This document shows, piece by piece, positions 16,741 to 25,186 of a stretch of DNA of 64,000 nt. Origin of the DNA: Bifidobacterium catulorum (GTDB lineage: Bacteria; Actinomycetota; Actinomycetes; Actinomycetales; Bifidobacteriaceae); the NCBI RefSeq assembly GCF_003129925.1, contig NZ_QFFN01000002.1, positions 1 to 64,000 of the forward strand, written 5' to 3'. Both the position numbers and the translations under genes were made by a program. The notes beneath the pieces were generated by a model, which worked only from the letters and a program-made list of their open reading frames with translations, did not search any database and was not told the origin of the DNA. The number at the start of each line of letters is the position of its first letter. Position 1 is the first letter of the stretch.

Positions 16741-18558
16741 CTACCGCTTGCCCTCGTACACCTCGCGGTCGATGACGTCGGCGAACACGCTCAGCACCTT
16801 GGGCCGCACCACCTTGAGCGACGGCGTCATGCAGCCGTTGTCCTGCGTGAACCGGTCGTCGAGGATCACGAACTTGCGCACCGACTCGGCGCGGGAGACC
16901 TGCGCGTTCGCCCGGTCCACATACACCTGGATCTCGTTGCGCACCATCGTGTTGTCCACAAGGTCGGCGATCGGCGTGGAGGCCGGCAGCCCATGCGCCG
17001 GCAGCCACGCGGCCAGTCCCTCGGCATCCAGCGTCACCAACGCCGCGATGAACGGCCGCCCATCGCCCACGACCACCGCATGGTCCACGATCGGGCATTC
17101 GTTGATCGTCGCCTCCATAGGGATGGGGGAGACGTTCTTGCCGCCGGCGGTGATGATGATGTCCTTGGCGCGGCCGGTGATCGTCAATGTACCGTCGTCG
17201 TCGAGCGAACCCAGGTCGCCGGTGCGCAGCCATCCGTCCTCCGTGAACGCCTCCGCAGTCTTCTCCGGCAGGTTGTGGTAGCCGCGGAACACGTTCGCGC
17301 CCTTGACCTGCACCTCGCCCTCGTCGGAGATCCGCACCGAGGAACCGGGTGCGCAGCGTCCCACCGTGCCGATGCGGTTGTCGTCCACACGCGTCACCGT
17401 GAACGGTGCCGCCGTCTCCGTCATGCCGTATCCCTGGATCATCGGCAGCCCGATGCCGGCGAAGAAGTGCGCAAGATCGGGGTTCAGAGGCGCGCCGCCG
17501 CACGCCACGTACTTGATGTTCGGCCCCAATGCGCCGCGCACCGTGCGGTAGACCGCCGACTCGTACATCGCGTGCTCCGAGATCTGCCGCAGCGTGTGCC
17601 GCCGCCCTTCCTGTGCGGTGCGGGACCAGTCGCGCGCGGCCTCGGCGGCCTTGGCGAACAGACGCCCCTTCATACCCATGCCGGCCTTGCGCGAGGCCGC
17701 GTTGTACACCTTCTCGAATACGCGCGGCACGCCCAGCAGATACGTCGGGCGGAACGATCGCAGATCGGGCAGCAGCGAATGCGTGTCGGGCAGGTAGCCG
17801 ACCACGCCGTCGTCGGAGCCGATCGAACAGTATTGGATGTACCGGGCGAAGCAGTGGGCGAGCGGCAGGAACAGCAGCAGCCGCGGATGCCCGTCGCAGA
17901 TCATCTCCTTCATGCAGATGAATCCCGCGCGCACGATCGACAGGAAGTTGCGGTGCGTCAGCTCCGCGCCCTTCGGCGCCCCCGTCGAGCCGGACGTGTA
18001 CACGATCGTCGCCAGGTCGTCGGCATGCACCGAGTCGATGCGCGCCTGCAGCTCCTCGTCGCTCACGGCGACGCCAAGGCCCTCCAACGCCCCGAGCGCG
18101 TTCGCGTCGAGCATGAGTATGCGCTGCAGTTCGGGGCATTCGTCCTTGACCGAGTGCAGCCGGTCGAAGCGTTCCTTGTCGTCGGCGATGGCGATCCTCA
18201 CATCGGAGTCGTTGAGGATTCGTTTGGCCTGTGCGGCGGAGTCGGTGTCGTAGATCGGCACGTTCACCGCGCCGATGGCGGCCAGCGCGAAGTCCAGCAC
18301 GCCCCATTCCCAGCGGGTTGCGGAGAACAGCGTCACCGCGTCGCCCTTGCGCACCCCGAAGGCCATGAATCCCTTGGCGCAAGCCAATACCAGACGATGG
18401 AATTCGCCGGCGGTGATGTTCGCCCATGTGCCTGGGCCCGTCTTACGGCTGGCGATCACGGTGTCTTCGCCGGTACGGGCGATGCGTTCGGTGAGCAGTG
18501 AATACAGCGTCTCGTCGTCGGCGACCTCGATGGTCCCGGGCTCCGTATATTCCTTCAT
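16741..18558 (-). CDS. fadD: Long-chain acyl-CoA synthetase (AMP-binding)
   Basis: This 605-residue ANL-family enzyme activates a fatty acid with ATP and CoA. The AMP-binding P-loop TIVYTSGSTGAPKGAELTHRN lies at about residues 175-195, the A5 motif QGYGMTETAAPF near 370, and the A7/A8 region TGDLGSLDDDGTLTITGRAKDIIITAGGKNVSP at about 455-487, with the final catalytic Lys region present at the C-terminus. The length fits FadD15-like actinobacterial enzymes. I chose ATG 18558, which follows GAGGAT; the longer frame adds 50 residues of promoter sequence. Bifidobacteria do not beta-oxidise, so it probably recycles exogenous or lipid-derived fatty acids. The gene is monocistronic, with hairpins on both sides. 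Confidence 0.9.
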   Translation of the reverse strand: MKEYTEPGTIEVADDETLYSLLTERIARTGEDTVIASRKTGPGTWANITAGEFHRLVLACAKGFMAFGVRKGDAVTLFSATRWEWGVLDFALAAIGAVNVPIYDTDSAAQAKRILNDSDVRIAIADDKERFDRLHSVKDECPELQRILMLDANALGALEGLGVAVSDEELQARIDSVHADDLATIVYTSGSTGAPKGAELTHRNFLSIVRAGFICMKEMICDGHPRLLLFLPLAHCFARYIQYCSIGSDDGVVGYLPDTHSLLPDLRSFRPTYLLGVPRVFEKVYNAASRKAGMGMKGRLFAKAAEAARDWSRTAQEGRRHTLRQISEHAMYESAVYRTVRGALGPNIKYVACGGAPLNPDLAHFFAGIGLPMIQGYGMTETAAPFTVTRVDDNRIGTVGRCAPGSSVRISDEGEVQVKGANVFRGYHNLPEKTAEAFTEDGWLRTGDLGSLDDDGTLTITGRAKDIIITAGGKNVSPIPMEATINECPIVDHAVVVGDGRPFIAALVTLDAEGLAAWLPAHGLPASTPIADLVDNTMVRNEIQVYVDRANAQVSRAESVRKFVILDDRFTQDNGCMTPSLKVVRPKVLSVFADVIDREVYEGKR

Positions 18559-18716
18559 TGATCCTCGATCCTGTGTATATGCGTGCGTCGATCCCACTGC
18601 CGGATTCCATGATCCGGCTCCATAATCCGATTCAAGGGTACGTTTCCAAGGTACGTTGGTACGTTTCCATGGTACGGTCAAGCGTTCCCCGCCGCATTGT
18701 CCCGCCATATCAACTT

Positions 18717-18773
18717 CCCCGCACGACGTTGTACGGGGCTACAACAATGTATGGGCTGCAACGTCGTGCGGGG
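18717..18773 (-). terminator. Strong hairpin between the amidotransferase-like and acyl-CoA synthetase genes
   Basis: A 15-bp perfect stem joins CCCCGCACGACGTTG with CAACGTCGTGCGGGG around a 27-nt loop that itself contains two related halves. It lies 20 bp after the stop of the upstream minus-strand gene, so it is probably its terminator, although no long T-run is present. The neighbouring stretch 18635-18675 carries repeated GGTACGTTTCCA units. Confidence 0.65.
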
Positions 18774-18792
18774 CTGCAAGACGGACGATGCG

Positions 18793-19518
18793 TCATGATT
18801 TCGACGACTGACGGTATTCGTCGCATGCCGCCGCGAACGCGCGGGCGAGACGCCCGCTCGGTTCGTCGGACGGCGTCTGTTCGGGATGCCATTGCACGCC
18901 CATGAAGAACGCGCGATCGGGCCGATAGACGGCCTCGATGACGCCGTCCGGTGCCGTCGCCTGAATCTCCACGCCATCGCCGGCCTTGTGCACGGCTTGG
19001 TGATGCACGCTGTTGACCGGCAGCGACTCCCGGCCGAGGATGCGATGCAGGGGCGTGCCGGGAAGAATGCGCACGTCATGCGACGGCTCGGCGAACGGCG
19101 TCTTCTGCCAATGATCCAACGCGCCGGGCACGTCATGCGAGATCTGCTGGTACAGATCGCCGCCTGCCAGCACGCACATCATCTGCAATCCGCGGCAGAT
19201 GCCGAGATAGGGCATGTGACGTTCGTATGCGGCGCGCAGCAGCGTCGCTTCGGCATGGTCGCGCAACGGCACGGGCTCGTCCATGCCGGGCAACGCCACG
19301 CCGCCGTATAACGCCGGATCGATGTCGTTGCCGCCGGGGATCAGCAGACCGTCCGCGCGGTCGAGCATGGCCATGAGGTAGTCGTCATCGTCGGAGGGGT
19401 CCACGGTCAGCACGTTCGCGCCGGCGAACTCCAGCAGCCGCAGATATCCGGGGTCGATGTCGAACGCCCCGGGCACGGTTTCCGAATACTGCATCATCAA
19501 CGCCACGACCGGTTTCAT
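18793..19518 (-). CDS. Gamma-glutamyl-gamma-aminobutyrate hydrolase family protein (peptidase C26)
   Basis: This 241-residue class I glutamine-amidotransferase-like hydrolase belongs to the PuuD/C26 group. The nucleophile elbow is PYLGICRGLQMM with Cys near residue 107, and the catalytic His-Glu pair is in GVQWHPEQTP (near 218-220). The N-terminal LLIPGGNDIDPALYGG is the oxyanion-region motif of the group. The start at ATG 19518 follows an AGGGAAAGG stretch; upstream codons in frame do not resemble the family. The substrate is probably a gamma-glutamyl compound; no puu pathway genes are nearby. Confidence 0.88.
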   Translation of the reverse strand: MKPVVALMMQYSETVPGAFDIDPGYLRLLEFAGANVLTVDPSDDDDYLMAMLDRADGLLIPGGNDIDPALYGGVALPGMDEPVPLRDHAEATLLRAAYERHMPYLGICRGLQMMCVLAGGDLYQQISHDVPGALDHWQKTPFAEPSHDVRILPGTPLHRILGRESLPVNSVHHQAVHKAGDGVEIQATAPDGVIEAVYRPDRAFFMGVQWHPEQTPSDEPSGRLARAFAAACDEYRQSSKS

Positions 19519-19619
19519 CGTCGCCGCCTTTCCCTGGCCGCGTTTGCGGCGATACACTGAATGACAATTGCGATTATATGGGTCGCGATCATGGGAAGTC
19601 GAGAATGGAGGTCCCGAAC

Positions 19620-20933
19620 ATGGCCGACGAATCCGCATTCCCCGGTGCCGATGCGTTGCTGGATGAGCTCGCCGGCTCCGATTTCCCCGTGTCCGACGCC
19701 GTCGTCGACAGGCTTCGTGCCGTCTATGGCCATCTCGCCGGCGTTTCGCCCGACGATCCCCTCTTTGAACGCTATCTGCGCGAGGACGTCGTCGAGCGCG
19801 AGGTCTTCGACCTCGCCGACGCCATCGACATCAGTGATTCCGTGCTCGACGTCAGCGCCCGTCATCGGGGCGACGTCGCGCTGCTGGTGCCGTTCTTCAT
19901 CGCCTTCGAATGGTTCCATCGCTGCGAGTTCGACGCCGAGCGGCGGCTGCGCTATTGGGGGCGGTTCGTGCCGCTGATGCGCGTATGCCTCGGCGGGTTC
20001 TCGCTGTACCAGTACGCGTTGTCGATGTTCCACCTCTACGGCGGCGACGAGGCGCGAGCCGAACAGGCGTCGCGGCGGGCGCTCGACATCGCGCCCGACC
20101 ATATCGGATTCCTCAACACGTACACCGAGCAGATCCTCGACCGCGTGGAACGCGAGCTGATTTCGTCCGGCCGGCAGATGCCGGAGGACGACGACACGGC
20201 GGCGCTGAACCGGCTGCTCGCGGCGTTCGACAAACGTCCTCGGGAGGACTGGCACCCCATCTTCCATGTGAGCCATGGGCGCATACTGGCCTGTCTGGGA
20301 CGGTACGCCGAGGCGCAGGGCGAGTTCTCGCAGGCCGTCGATCTGGAGAACGCGCGGTACAACGCGTGGCAGGAATCGCGGGACGCGGCGAACGGCGGCG
20401 GCAACAGGGACGATGACGGCGGCAACGCAGCCGAGGCCCGCAAGACCATCAAGGACAGCACGTACGTGACCGAGATGAACGAGATCTTCGACGCGCGCAA
20501 CACGTGCAACATGCTGTCGAACATGCGCTCGCTGTCGTCCGTCATCGACGATGCGCAGGACGCGCAACGGGCGCGCGCCCGCGAACTCGACGACAAGATG
20601 GACGAGCTTGGGCGGCGTTTCGACAACGAACGCATCGACATGCTCGAATTCATCGGCTTCTTCGCCGGCATCATCTCGTTCGTCATCGCGTCCATACAGC
20701 TCGGCGACGGACTCGCGTTCCCCACGCGCGCCCTCATGGTGCTCATTCTCATGGGGTCGCTGCTGGTGGCGTTCGGCGCGTTCTCGTCGTTGCTGGAAAG
20801 CGGCCGCGCCGTGGATCCGAAGGCGCCGAAACGGGGTCGCCTGTTCGGCATCCGCGCGGGATTAGTGACGGTGATGGCGGTGGGATTGGTGGTCATCGTC
20901 GTCGCCATGCTGATGTATCTGGTCATACGATAG
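19620..20933 (+). CDS. Unknown protein with TPR-like repeats and C-terminal membrane helices
   Basis: I do not recognise this 437-residue protein. The first 300 residues are acidic and helical, with at least two TPR-like pairs (for example YALSMFHLYGGDEARAEQAS and ILACLGRYAEAQGEFSQAV). A polar linker rich in Gly, Asn and Asp follows (about 258-275), then a helical segment that may form a coiled coil (about 305-340), and three hydrophobic helices at about 340-365, 375-395 and 412-436. A scaffold anchored in the membrane with its TPR domain in the cytoplasm would fit. ATG 19620 is chosen because GGAGG lies 9 nt upstream; an ATG at 19578 has no such signal. It is transcribed away from the C26 hydrolase and ends at a terminator shared with the VOC gene. 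Confidence 0.8.
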   Translation: MADESAFPGADALLDELAGSDFPVSDAVVDRLRAVYGHLAGVSPDDPLFERYLREDVVEREVFDLADAIDISDSVLDVSARHRGDVALLVPFFIAFEWFHRCEFDAERRLRYWGRFVPLMRVCLGGFSLYQYALSMFHLYGGDEARAEQASRRALDIAPDHIGFLNTYTEQILDRVERELISSGRQMPEDDDTAALNRLLAAFDKRPREDWHPIFHVSHGRILACLGRYAEAQGEFSQAVDLENARYNAWQESRDAANGGGNRDDDGGNAAEARKTIKDSTYVTEMNEIFDARNTCNMLSNMRSLSSVIDDAQDAQRARARELDDKMDELGRRFDNERIDMLEFIGFFAGIISFVIASIQLGDGLAFPTRALMVLILMGSLLVAFGAFSSLLESGRAVDPKAPKRGRLFGIRAGLVTVMAVGLVVIVVAMLMYLVIR

Positions 20934-21092
20934 CGATTCGGTCTACCTCCCGTTCCGTTGTTCCAGATGTTGGCGGAAGGAGGGGGCTGTGCCGGTTTTG
21001 GGGCGTGCGCCGGGCCATGTGAGCCGTGCCGGATCTTCGCGGCAGGGAACAGATGACAGGGAACAGACGGAGGCCGCTTTCTTTGAAAAAAG

Positions 21093-21134
21093 GAACGTGG
21101 CCCGGGGGAATGCGTGTTGCCCCGGGCCACGTTC
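21093..21134. terminator. Bidirectional terminator between convergent genes
   Basis: A perfect 15-bp stem GAACGTGGCCCGGGG/CCCCGGGCCACGTTC (21093-21107 with 21120-21134) lies between the TPR/membrane gene and the VOC gene. On the minus strand the stem is followed by a TTTTTT-containing stretch, so it should stop the VOC transcript well. Confidence 0.8.
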
Positions 21135-21193
21135 GTGCATGAAATCCGATTCGCTCATTGGAATACGCCGAAAAGAGCGGATCGGATTCACGC

Positions 21194-21601
21194 TCACACG
21201 ATCTGGCAGAATTCGATGGTCTCGTTGTTCGGTCCATAGACGTTGAAGTAGCGGATGCCGTTGCTCCAGAACGAGGGGATGGACTGGATCTCGGTGTCCT
21301 TGAGACGCAGGCTGAGCGCCTTGGCGTTGGCGAACGCGGCCTCGATGTCCGGCGTGTCGAACGCCCAGTGGTTGATGGCGCCGGTCTCCATCGGGGCGGG
21401 GTCGCCCTCCCAGGTCTCGATGGTCAGATGGCCATAGCGCAGGAACGCGCAGCGGTTCTCGCCGTTGTGGAACAGGCCGGCCAGTTCGAAGCCGAGCTTC
21501 TTCGTGTAGAACTCGATGGTTTCGTCGAGGTCGTTGGCGGGCATGCCGGAGTGCTGGAGGTCGGTGGTGAACGCGGTCATGGGCTTGGTCGATGCGGTCA
21601 T
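21194..21601 (-). CDS. VOC-family (glyoxalase/bleomycin-resistance fold) protein
   Basis: This 135-residue protein has the two beta-alpha-beta-beta-beta halves of the vicinal oxygen chelate fold. Candidate metal ligands are His18 in TTDLQHSGMPANDL, Glu in HLTIETWEG, His in INHWAFDTPD and the late Glu in NNETIEFCQIV, the layout seen in lactoylglutathione-lyase relatives. The ATG at 21601 has AAAGGAG upstream; the longer frame is a Pro/Arg-rich shadow. The reaction is unknown. It stands next to the polyol permease gene, 94 bp away and on the same strand. Confidence 0.85.
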   Translation of the reverse strand: MTASTKPMTAFTTDLQHSGMPANDLDETIEFYTKKLGFELAGLFHNGENRCAFLRYGHLTIETWEGDPAPMETGAINHWAFDTPDIEAAFANAKALSLRLKDTEIQSIPSFWSNGIRYFNVYGPNNETIEFCQIV

Positions 21602-21695
21602 GGGTGATGCTCCTTTGCGTGGGATGATTCGGGGATGATTCGGATTATACGGAACTGGATGATTCCGATGGGTGCGGTCGGGGCGCGGTGACGTG

Positions 21696-23057
21696 TCAGG
21701 CCTTGGCGGAGGCCGGCGTCGAGGCCGAGGCGACGAGGGTGATGCCCTGACCGGACTCCTCCTCAAGCGCGTCGCCTATGGTCCTGGCACCGGGGAGGCG
21801 ACGGCCCCTGTCGTCGAAGCCGGGCTGCTTCGGGTGCAGCGTGAACGTAAGCAGCAGCGCCACTACATACAGCGCCGCATACGTCCAGCAGATGCCTTCG
21901 ATGCCGATGACGGGCAGCAGCACCGTGGCGATGCCGGGACCGACGAACGTGGTCAGTCCGGCGGCGAGATTGTAGGCGGAGAGGGCCGCGCCCTGCTTGT
22001 CGGGCGCCTCAAGCGTCATGACCGTGGGCAGGCAGGAGAACGCGCACGTGCCGATGCCCACCACGATGGAGGCGACGATCATCATCAGCGCGTTCGGCCC
22101 GAACCAGCGCGGCATGTAGTAGAACAGCACCGATCCGACGGCCAGCACGCCGCAGCCGAACCAGCGCATCGGCCAGATCCAGCCGTAGCGGTCCATGAAC
22201 CAGCCCCAGAACGTGTTGAATATCAGCGTGACCACGAACACGAATCCCCAGATGCGCATCCATTCCTCGGTCCTGAAGATGTTGATGCCCCCGTACTTCG
22301 TGGTGCACAGATACAGCGGCATGATGACCGGGAAGCCGTACAGCAGCAGGTTGTTGATGATGCGGATGACCGCGCAGATGAGGATCTTGCGGTTCGTGAC
22401 CAGGATCGTGGCGCCGTCGCTGAGTTCGCGCAGCTTCTCCCTGGTGCTCAGGCCGTCGCCCTTGACCACCTTGTTCTTCGGCACGCACAGGAAGCACATG
22501 ACCGTGCCGAGGATGGAGAACGGCATGGCGAACCAGAACGTCGTGTATTCGCCGAAATGCGGCATGATGAAGCTCGGCAGATAGGCGCCGAACACGCCGA
22601 TGCCCAACGAGAAGCACGTCCAGAAGAAGCCGGTGGCGCTCGCGAGCCTGGCCGGCGGGATGTACTGCGCCATGAGCACGACGAAGCTGTAGATGAACAG
22701 CGGGTAGCCGATGCCGCGCACCGCGTAGACGGCGAGGATGAACGGGTAGACGCCGCTGGGCAGGGCGAGTCCGAGGAATACCAGATGCACGCCGATCCAC
22801 CAGCATGCGCCGAACATCATCACTCGCCGGGCGCCGAACATCTCGGCGAGCACGCCGGCGGTCCATCCGCCGAGCGCTGCGAACAGGCCGTAGACGGTGA
22901 CGAGCAGCGACGCCTGCGAGGCGGTGAAGCCCTGGTCGACCATGTATTTGGAGAGGAAGGTGAGTTCGAAGCCGTCGCCGGTCATGAAGATGGCGACCGC
23001 GAGGAATCCGAGCAGCAGTGTGCGCGGAATGCCGAATTTCTCAAAAAGCCTGATCAT
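21696..23057 (-). CDS. MFS transporter, polyol permease type (RbtT/DalT/CsbX-like)
   Basis: This 453-residue protein has twelve hydrophobic segments. Its N-terminus (KFGIPRTLLLGFLAVAIFMTGDGFELTFLS) resembles the ribitol/D-arabinitol permeases of Klebsiella and Bacillus CsbX, and GVLAEMFGARRVMM is the MFS loop 2-3 motif. It should import a sugar alcohol by proton symport. The zinc dehydrogenase gene upstream on the same strand fits a transport-plus-oxidation pair, although 648 bp of repeats separate them. The actual polyol is not decided by the sequence. Confidence 0.82.
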   Translation of the reverse strand: MIRLFEKFGIPRTLLLGFLAVAIFMTGDGFELTFLSKYMVDQGFTASQASLLVTVYGLFAALGGWTAGVLAEMFGARRVMMFGACWWIGVHLVFLGLALPSGVYPFILAVYAVRGIGYPLFIYSFVVLMAQYIPPARLASATGFFWTCFSLGIGVFGAYLPSFIMPHFGEYTTFWFAMPFSILGTVMCFLCVPKNKVVKGDGLSTREKLRELSDGATILVTNRKILICAVIRIINNLLLYGFPVIMPLYLCTTKYGGINIFRTEEWMRIWGFVFVVTLIFNTFWGWFMDRYGWIWPMRWFGCGVLAVGSVLFYYMPRWFGPNALMMIVASIVVGIGTCAFSCLPTVMTLEAPDKQGAALSAYNLAAGLTTFVGPGIATVLLPVIGIEGICWTYAALYVVALLLTFTLHPKQPGFDDRGRRLPGARTIGDALEEESGQGITLVASASTPASAKA

Positions 23058-23174
23058 TGTTGTCTCTCTTGGTTGTCATGCCCGCCTCATTGCGGGATGG
23101 TGATTGCTTGGTATGGTGCGTGGATGTGCGGCCGATGCATGATGCTTGACATACTCAAGGCCGTTCGGCCTCGT

Positions 23175-23425
23175 TGGGGTGGGTGCTCAGATCGGGTGTT
23201 TGCTTTTCAAGGGACCCCCTCAGTCAGCCTGCGGCTGACAGCTCCCCCTGGACCCCAGGGGGAGCCGAGATGCGGGAGGCGTGGTCGGCCGGTTGCTGGG
23301 GTGCTCCCCTGGACTCTAGGGGGAGCCGAGTTGCTCTGTACCCTTGAGGCCGGGTGTTCGCTCCGGCCCCCTCAGTCAGCCTGCGACTGACAGCTCCCCC
23401 TGGACTCCAGGGGGCGAGTTGCCCT
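23175..23425. repeat. Palindromic CTCCCCCTGG-type repeats between permease and dehydrogenase genes
   Basis: Two copies contain CCCCCTCAGTCAGCCTGCG followed by CTGACAGCTCCCCCTGGA and a CAGGGGGAGCC arm (about 23214-23266 and 23369-23412). They are a variant of the CTCCCCTC family with one extra C. Interleaved is the phrase CGGGTRTTYGCT, which occurs near 23186, 23351, 23443 and 23540. Confidence 0.75.
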
Positions 23426-23498
23426 GTACCCTCTTAGGCCGGGTATTTGCTCCAAGGCGGGAGGGGAGGGTGTGTGTCGCCGGACCGTAAGCAATGGA

Positions 23499-23680
23499 GG
23501 GGGTTGTTATGCTTAGCAAAACAACCCCCGGAGTGAGGCCGGGTGTTTGCTCGGAACTGAGCGGAGGGGGAGGTGCGTTTTGCGATCGTAGGCTAGTGGA
23601 GGTGTCTGCTAGGCTTTGCCAAGCAGACACCGAAACGGCGGCCGAACGGCCTTGAGTGTATCGCGAAACGCACCTCCCCC
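23499..23680. repeat. Nested hairpin element downstream of the zinc dehydrogenase
   Basis: A first hairpin joins GGGGGTTGTT (23499-23508) with AACAACCCCC (23520-23529). A larger structure follows: outer arms of 21 nt (23566-23586 and 23660-23680, starting GGGGGAGGTGCG and ending CGCACCTCCCCC) pair with one mismatch and enclose a perfect GGTGTCTGCT/AGCAGACACC stem (23601-23631) plus a small GGCCG/CGGCC stem. Both terminal loops have the form A-NNN-TT-NNN-A. It may end the dehydrogenase transcript, which reads leftward into it. Confidence 0.8.
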
Positions 23681-23705
23681 GCAGCGATTCGGGGAGGAGC
23701 GAACC

Positions 23706-24710
23706 CTACTCGCCGACCTTCACTACGGCCTTGGAGACGCCCGTGAACTTGCCGTCGAGGAAGTCCTGAACCTGTTCGAGTCCGATCTCGTGGCTGATGA
23801 GCGCGCCGATGTTCATCTTGCCGGTGGATACGAGGGCGATGGCGTCCTTGAAGGTGAGCGGGTTGATGAAGGAGCCCTGGATGGTGAGCTGCTTCTTGTA
23901 GATGTCGTAGGTGTTCATCTCGAAGTGCGCCTCCTGCGGGCCGACGCCGAACATGAGCACCTGGGCGCCCTTCTTGGTGGCGGCGACGGCCTGCGCCTGC
24001 GTCGTCGGGAGTCCGACGGCCTCGATGACGACGTCGTAGGCGTCGGCGGGGATCTGCTCGCGGGTGGTGTTGAAGGTCTCGGTGACGCCGAAGAGCTCCT
24101 TGTTGCGGGCGAGCTTGTCGTCGAAGATGCCGGCGAGGTCCACCTGGTGCACGCCGTATGCCAGCAGCAGCTGGGCGAAGATATGGCCCATGAATCCGTC
24201 GCCGATCACGAGCGCCTTCTGGTAGGGGCGCAGGTCGAGCAGGTCGAGGCCGTGCACGGCGCAGGAGACGGGTTCGATGGCGGCGGCGTCCTTGAGGCTT
24301 ACGTTGTCGGGCAGCTTGTAGACCACGGTGGCCGGGGCGGTGAACTGTTCGGCGAGTCCGCCGTCGCGGGTCACGCCGACGGCGCTGAGGTGGTCGCACA
24401 GCTCGGGGCGCTGGGTGAGGCAGAACTCGCACTGGCCGCAGTAGATGTTCGGGTCGACGGCCACGCGGTCGCCGGGCTTGACGTTGGTGACCTGGTCGCC
24501 GATGGCCTCGACGATGCCGGAGTTCTCGTGGCCGAGCACGATCGGCGGCACTGCGGCGGCGGAGCCGGGGCGTCCGGCGTACAGGTCGTGGTCGGTGCCG
24601 CATACGCCGGCGTATGCGGTGTTGATGAGCACCTCGTCGGGCGCGATTTCGGGGGTGGGCAGGTCTTGGATTTCGAACTGCTTGACGCCGGTGAGAACGA
24701 GAGCCTTCAT
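23706..24710 (-). CDS. Zinc-dependent medium-chain alcohol (polyol) dehydrogenase
   Basis: This 334-residue MDR enzyme has the catalytic zinc ligands Cys37 (AGVCGTDHD) and His-Glu in LGHENSG (near 62-63), and the structural zinc cluster CGQCEFCLTQRPELC (near 91-105). The Rossmann fold starts with LVIGDGFMGH, and the acidic residue after strand two suggests NAD. It most likely oxidises a sugar alcohol; the nearby polyol permease supports this. I chose ATG 24710, 10 nt after GGAAGG, in preference to an in-frame ATG six codons upstream that overlaps that signal. Confidence 0.87.
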   Translation of the reverse strand: MKALVLTGVKQFEIQDLPTPEIAPDEVLINTAYAGVCGTDHDLYAGRPGSAAAVPPIVLGHENSGIVEAIGDQVTNVKPGDRVAVDPNIYCGQCEFCLTQRPELCDHLSAVGVTRDGGLAEQFTAPATVVYKLPDNVSLKDAAAIEPVSCAVHGLDLLDLRPYQKALVIGDGFMGHIFAQLLLAYGVHQVDLAGIFDDKLARNKELFGVTETFNTTREQIPADAYDVVIEAVGLPTTQAQAVAATKKGAQVLMFGVGPQEAHFEMNTYDIYKKQLTIQGSFINPLTFKDAIALVSTGKMNIGALISHEIGLEQVQDFLDGKFTGVSKAVVKVGE

Positions 24711-24837
24711 GATTGTGTTGCCTTCCATCTTTGCAAAGTCGTGTGATTTGTGTTTTCGGTGAGGGGATGGTTATGCGCGGTGCGGGATTCAGGACCGTCT
24801 TCGTGGTCCGATTCGCGTGCCGGTGTGGAAGGCGTCT

Positions 24838-24927
24838 CTACATGTGGGTGAGGCGACCGACCAGACGTTCGCGACGGTGGCGTGACTGCACCTGCGCGAG
24901 GGCCGAGTCGGCGAAGAACATCATCAT
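24838..24927 (-). CDS. Possible 29-residue leader ORF upstream of the zinc dehydrogenase
   Basis: A 29-codon frame begins with three Met codons directly after AGGAGGTGAACCGCC, the strongest Shine-Dalgarno sequence in this part of the window, and ends with TAG 127 nt before the dehydrogenase ATG. The peptide begins MMMFFADSALAQVQSRHRRE and is basic. It has no recognisable family. Its position suggests a translated leader that tunes the dehydrogenase gene, or a small protein of its own. Tandem copies of TCGAATGCGGTTCGTCG lie just before it (about 24949-24990). Confidence 0.5.
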   Translation of the reverse strand: MMMFFADSALAQVQSRHRRERLVGRLTHM

Positions 24928-25037
24928 GGCGGTTCACCTCCTGTCGGTGTCGAATGCGGTTCGTCGTCGAATGCGGTTCGTCGTCGAATGGCGATTCGTT
25001 GCTTCATTGCGTTGTCGTTGACTTTGAGTGTATCTTA

Positions 25038-25067
25038 TAGAAAAAACTTTTGCAAATCTTATTTCTA
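25038..25067. promoter_or_regulatory. 30-bp dyad in the divergent promoter region
   Basis: The outer arms TAGAAA and TTTCTA are perfect complements and the centre is the palindrome TTGCAA, with partly matching bases between. The site lies in an AT-rich island between the leader ORF/dehydrogenase genes and the aldo/keto reductase gene. It looks like a binding site for a dimeric regulator whose gene is not in the window. No other feature is visible in 24928-25186 besides the tandem TCGAATGCGG units. Confidence 0.6.
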
Positions 25068-25186
25068 AAACTGTGTTGTTCGGCGTGTCATCAACGTTTT
25101 CGACCAACTAACGGACCGCCGCAAAGGCGAGCGGCTACCCTGAAGGCAGTGCATCCAGTGGATTCATCGACATCGAAGGAGACAAC

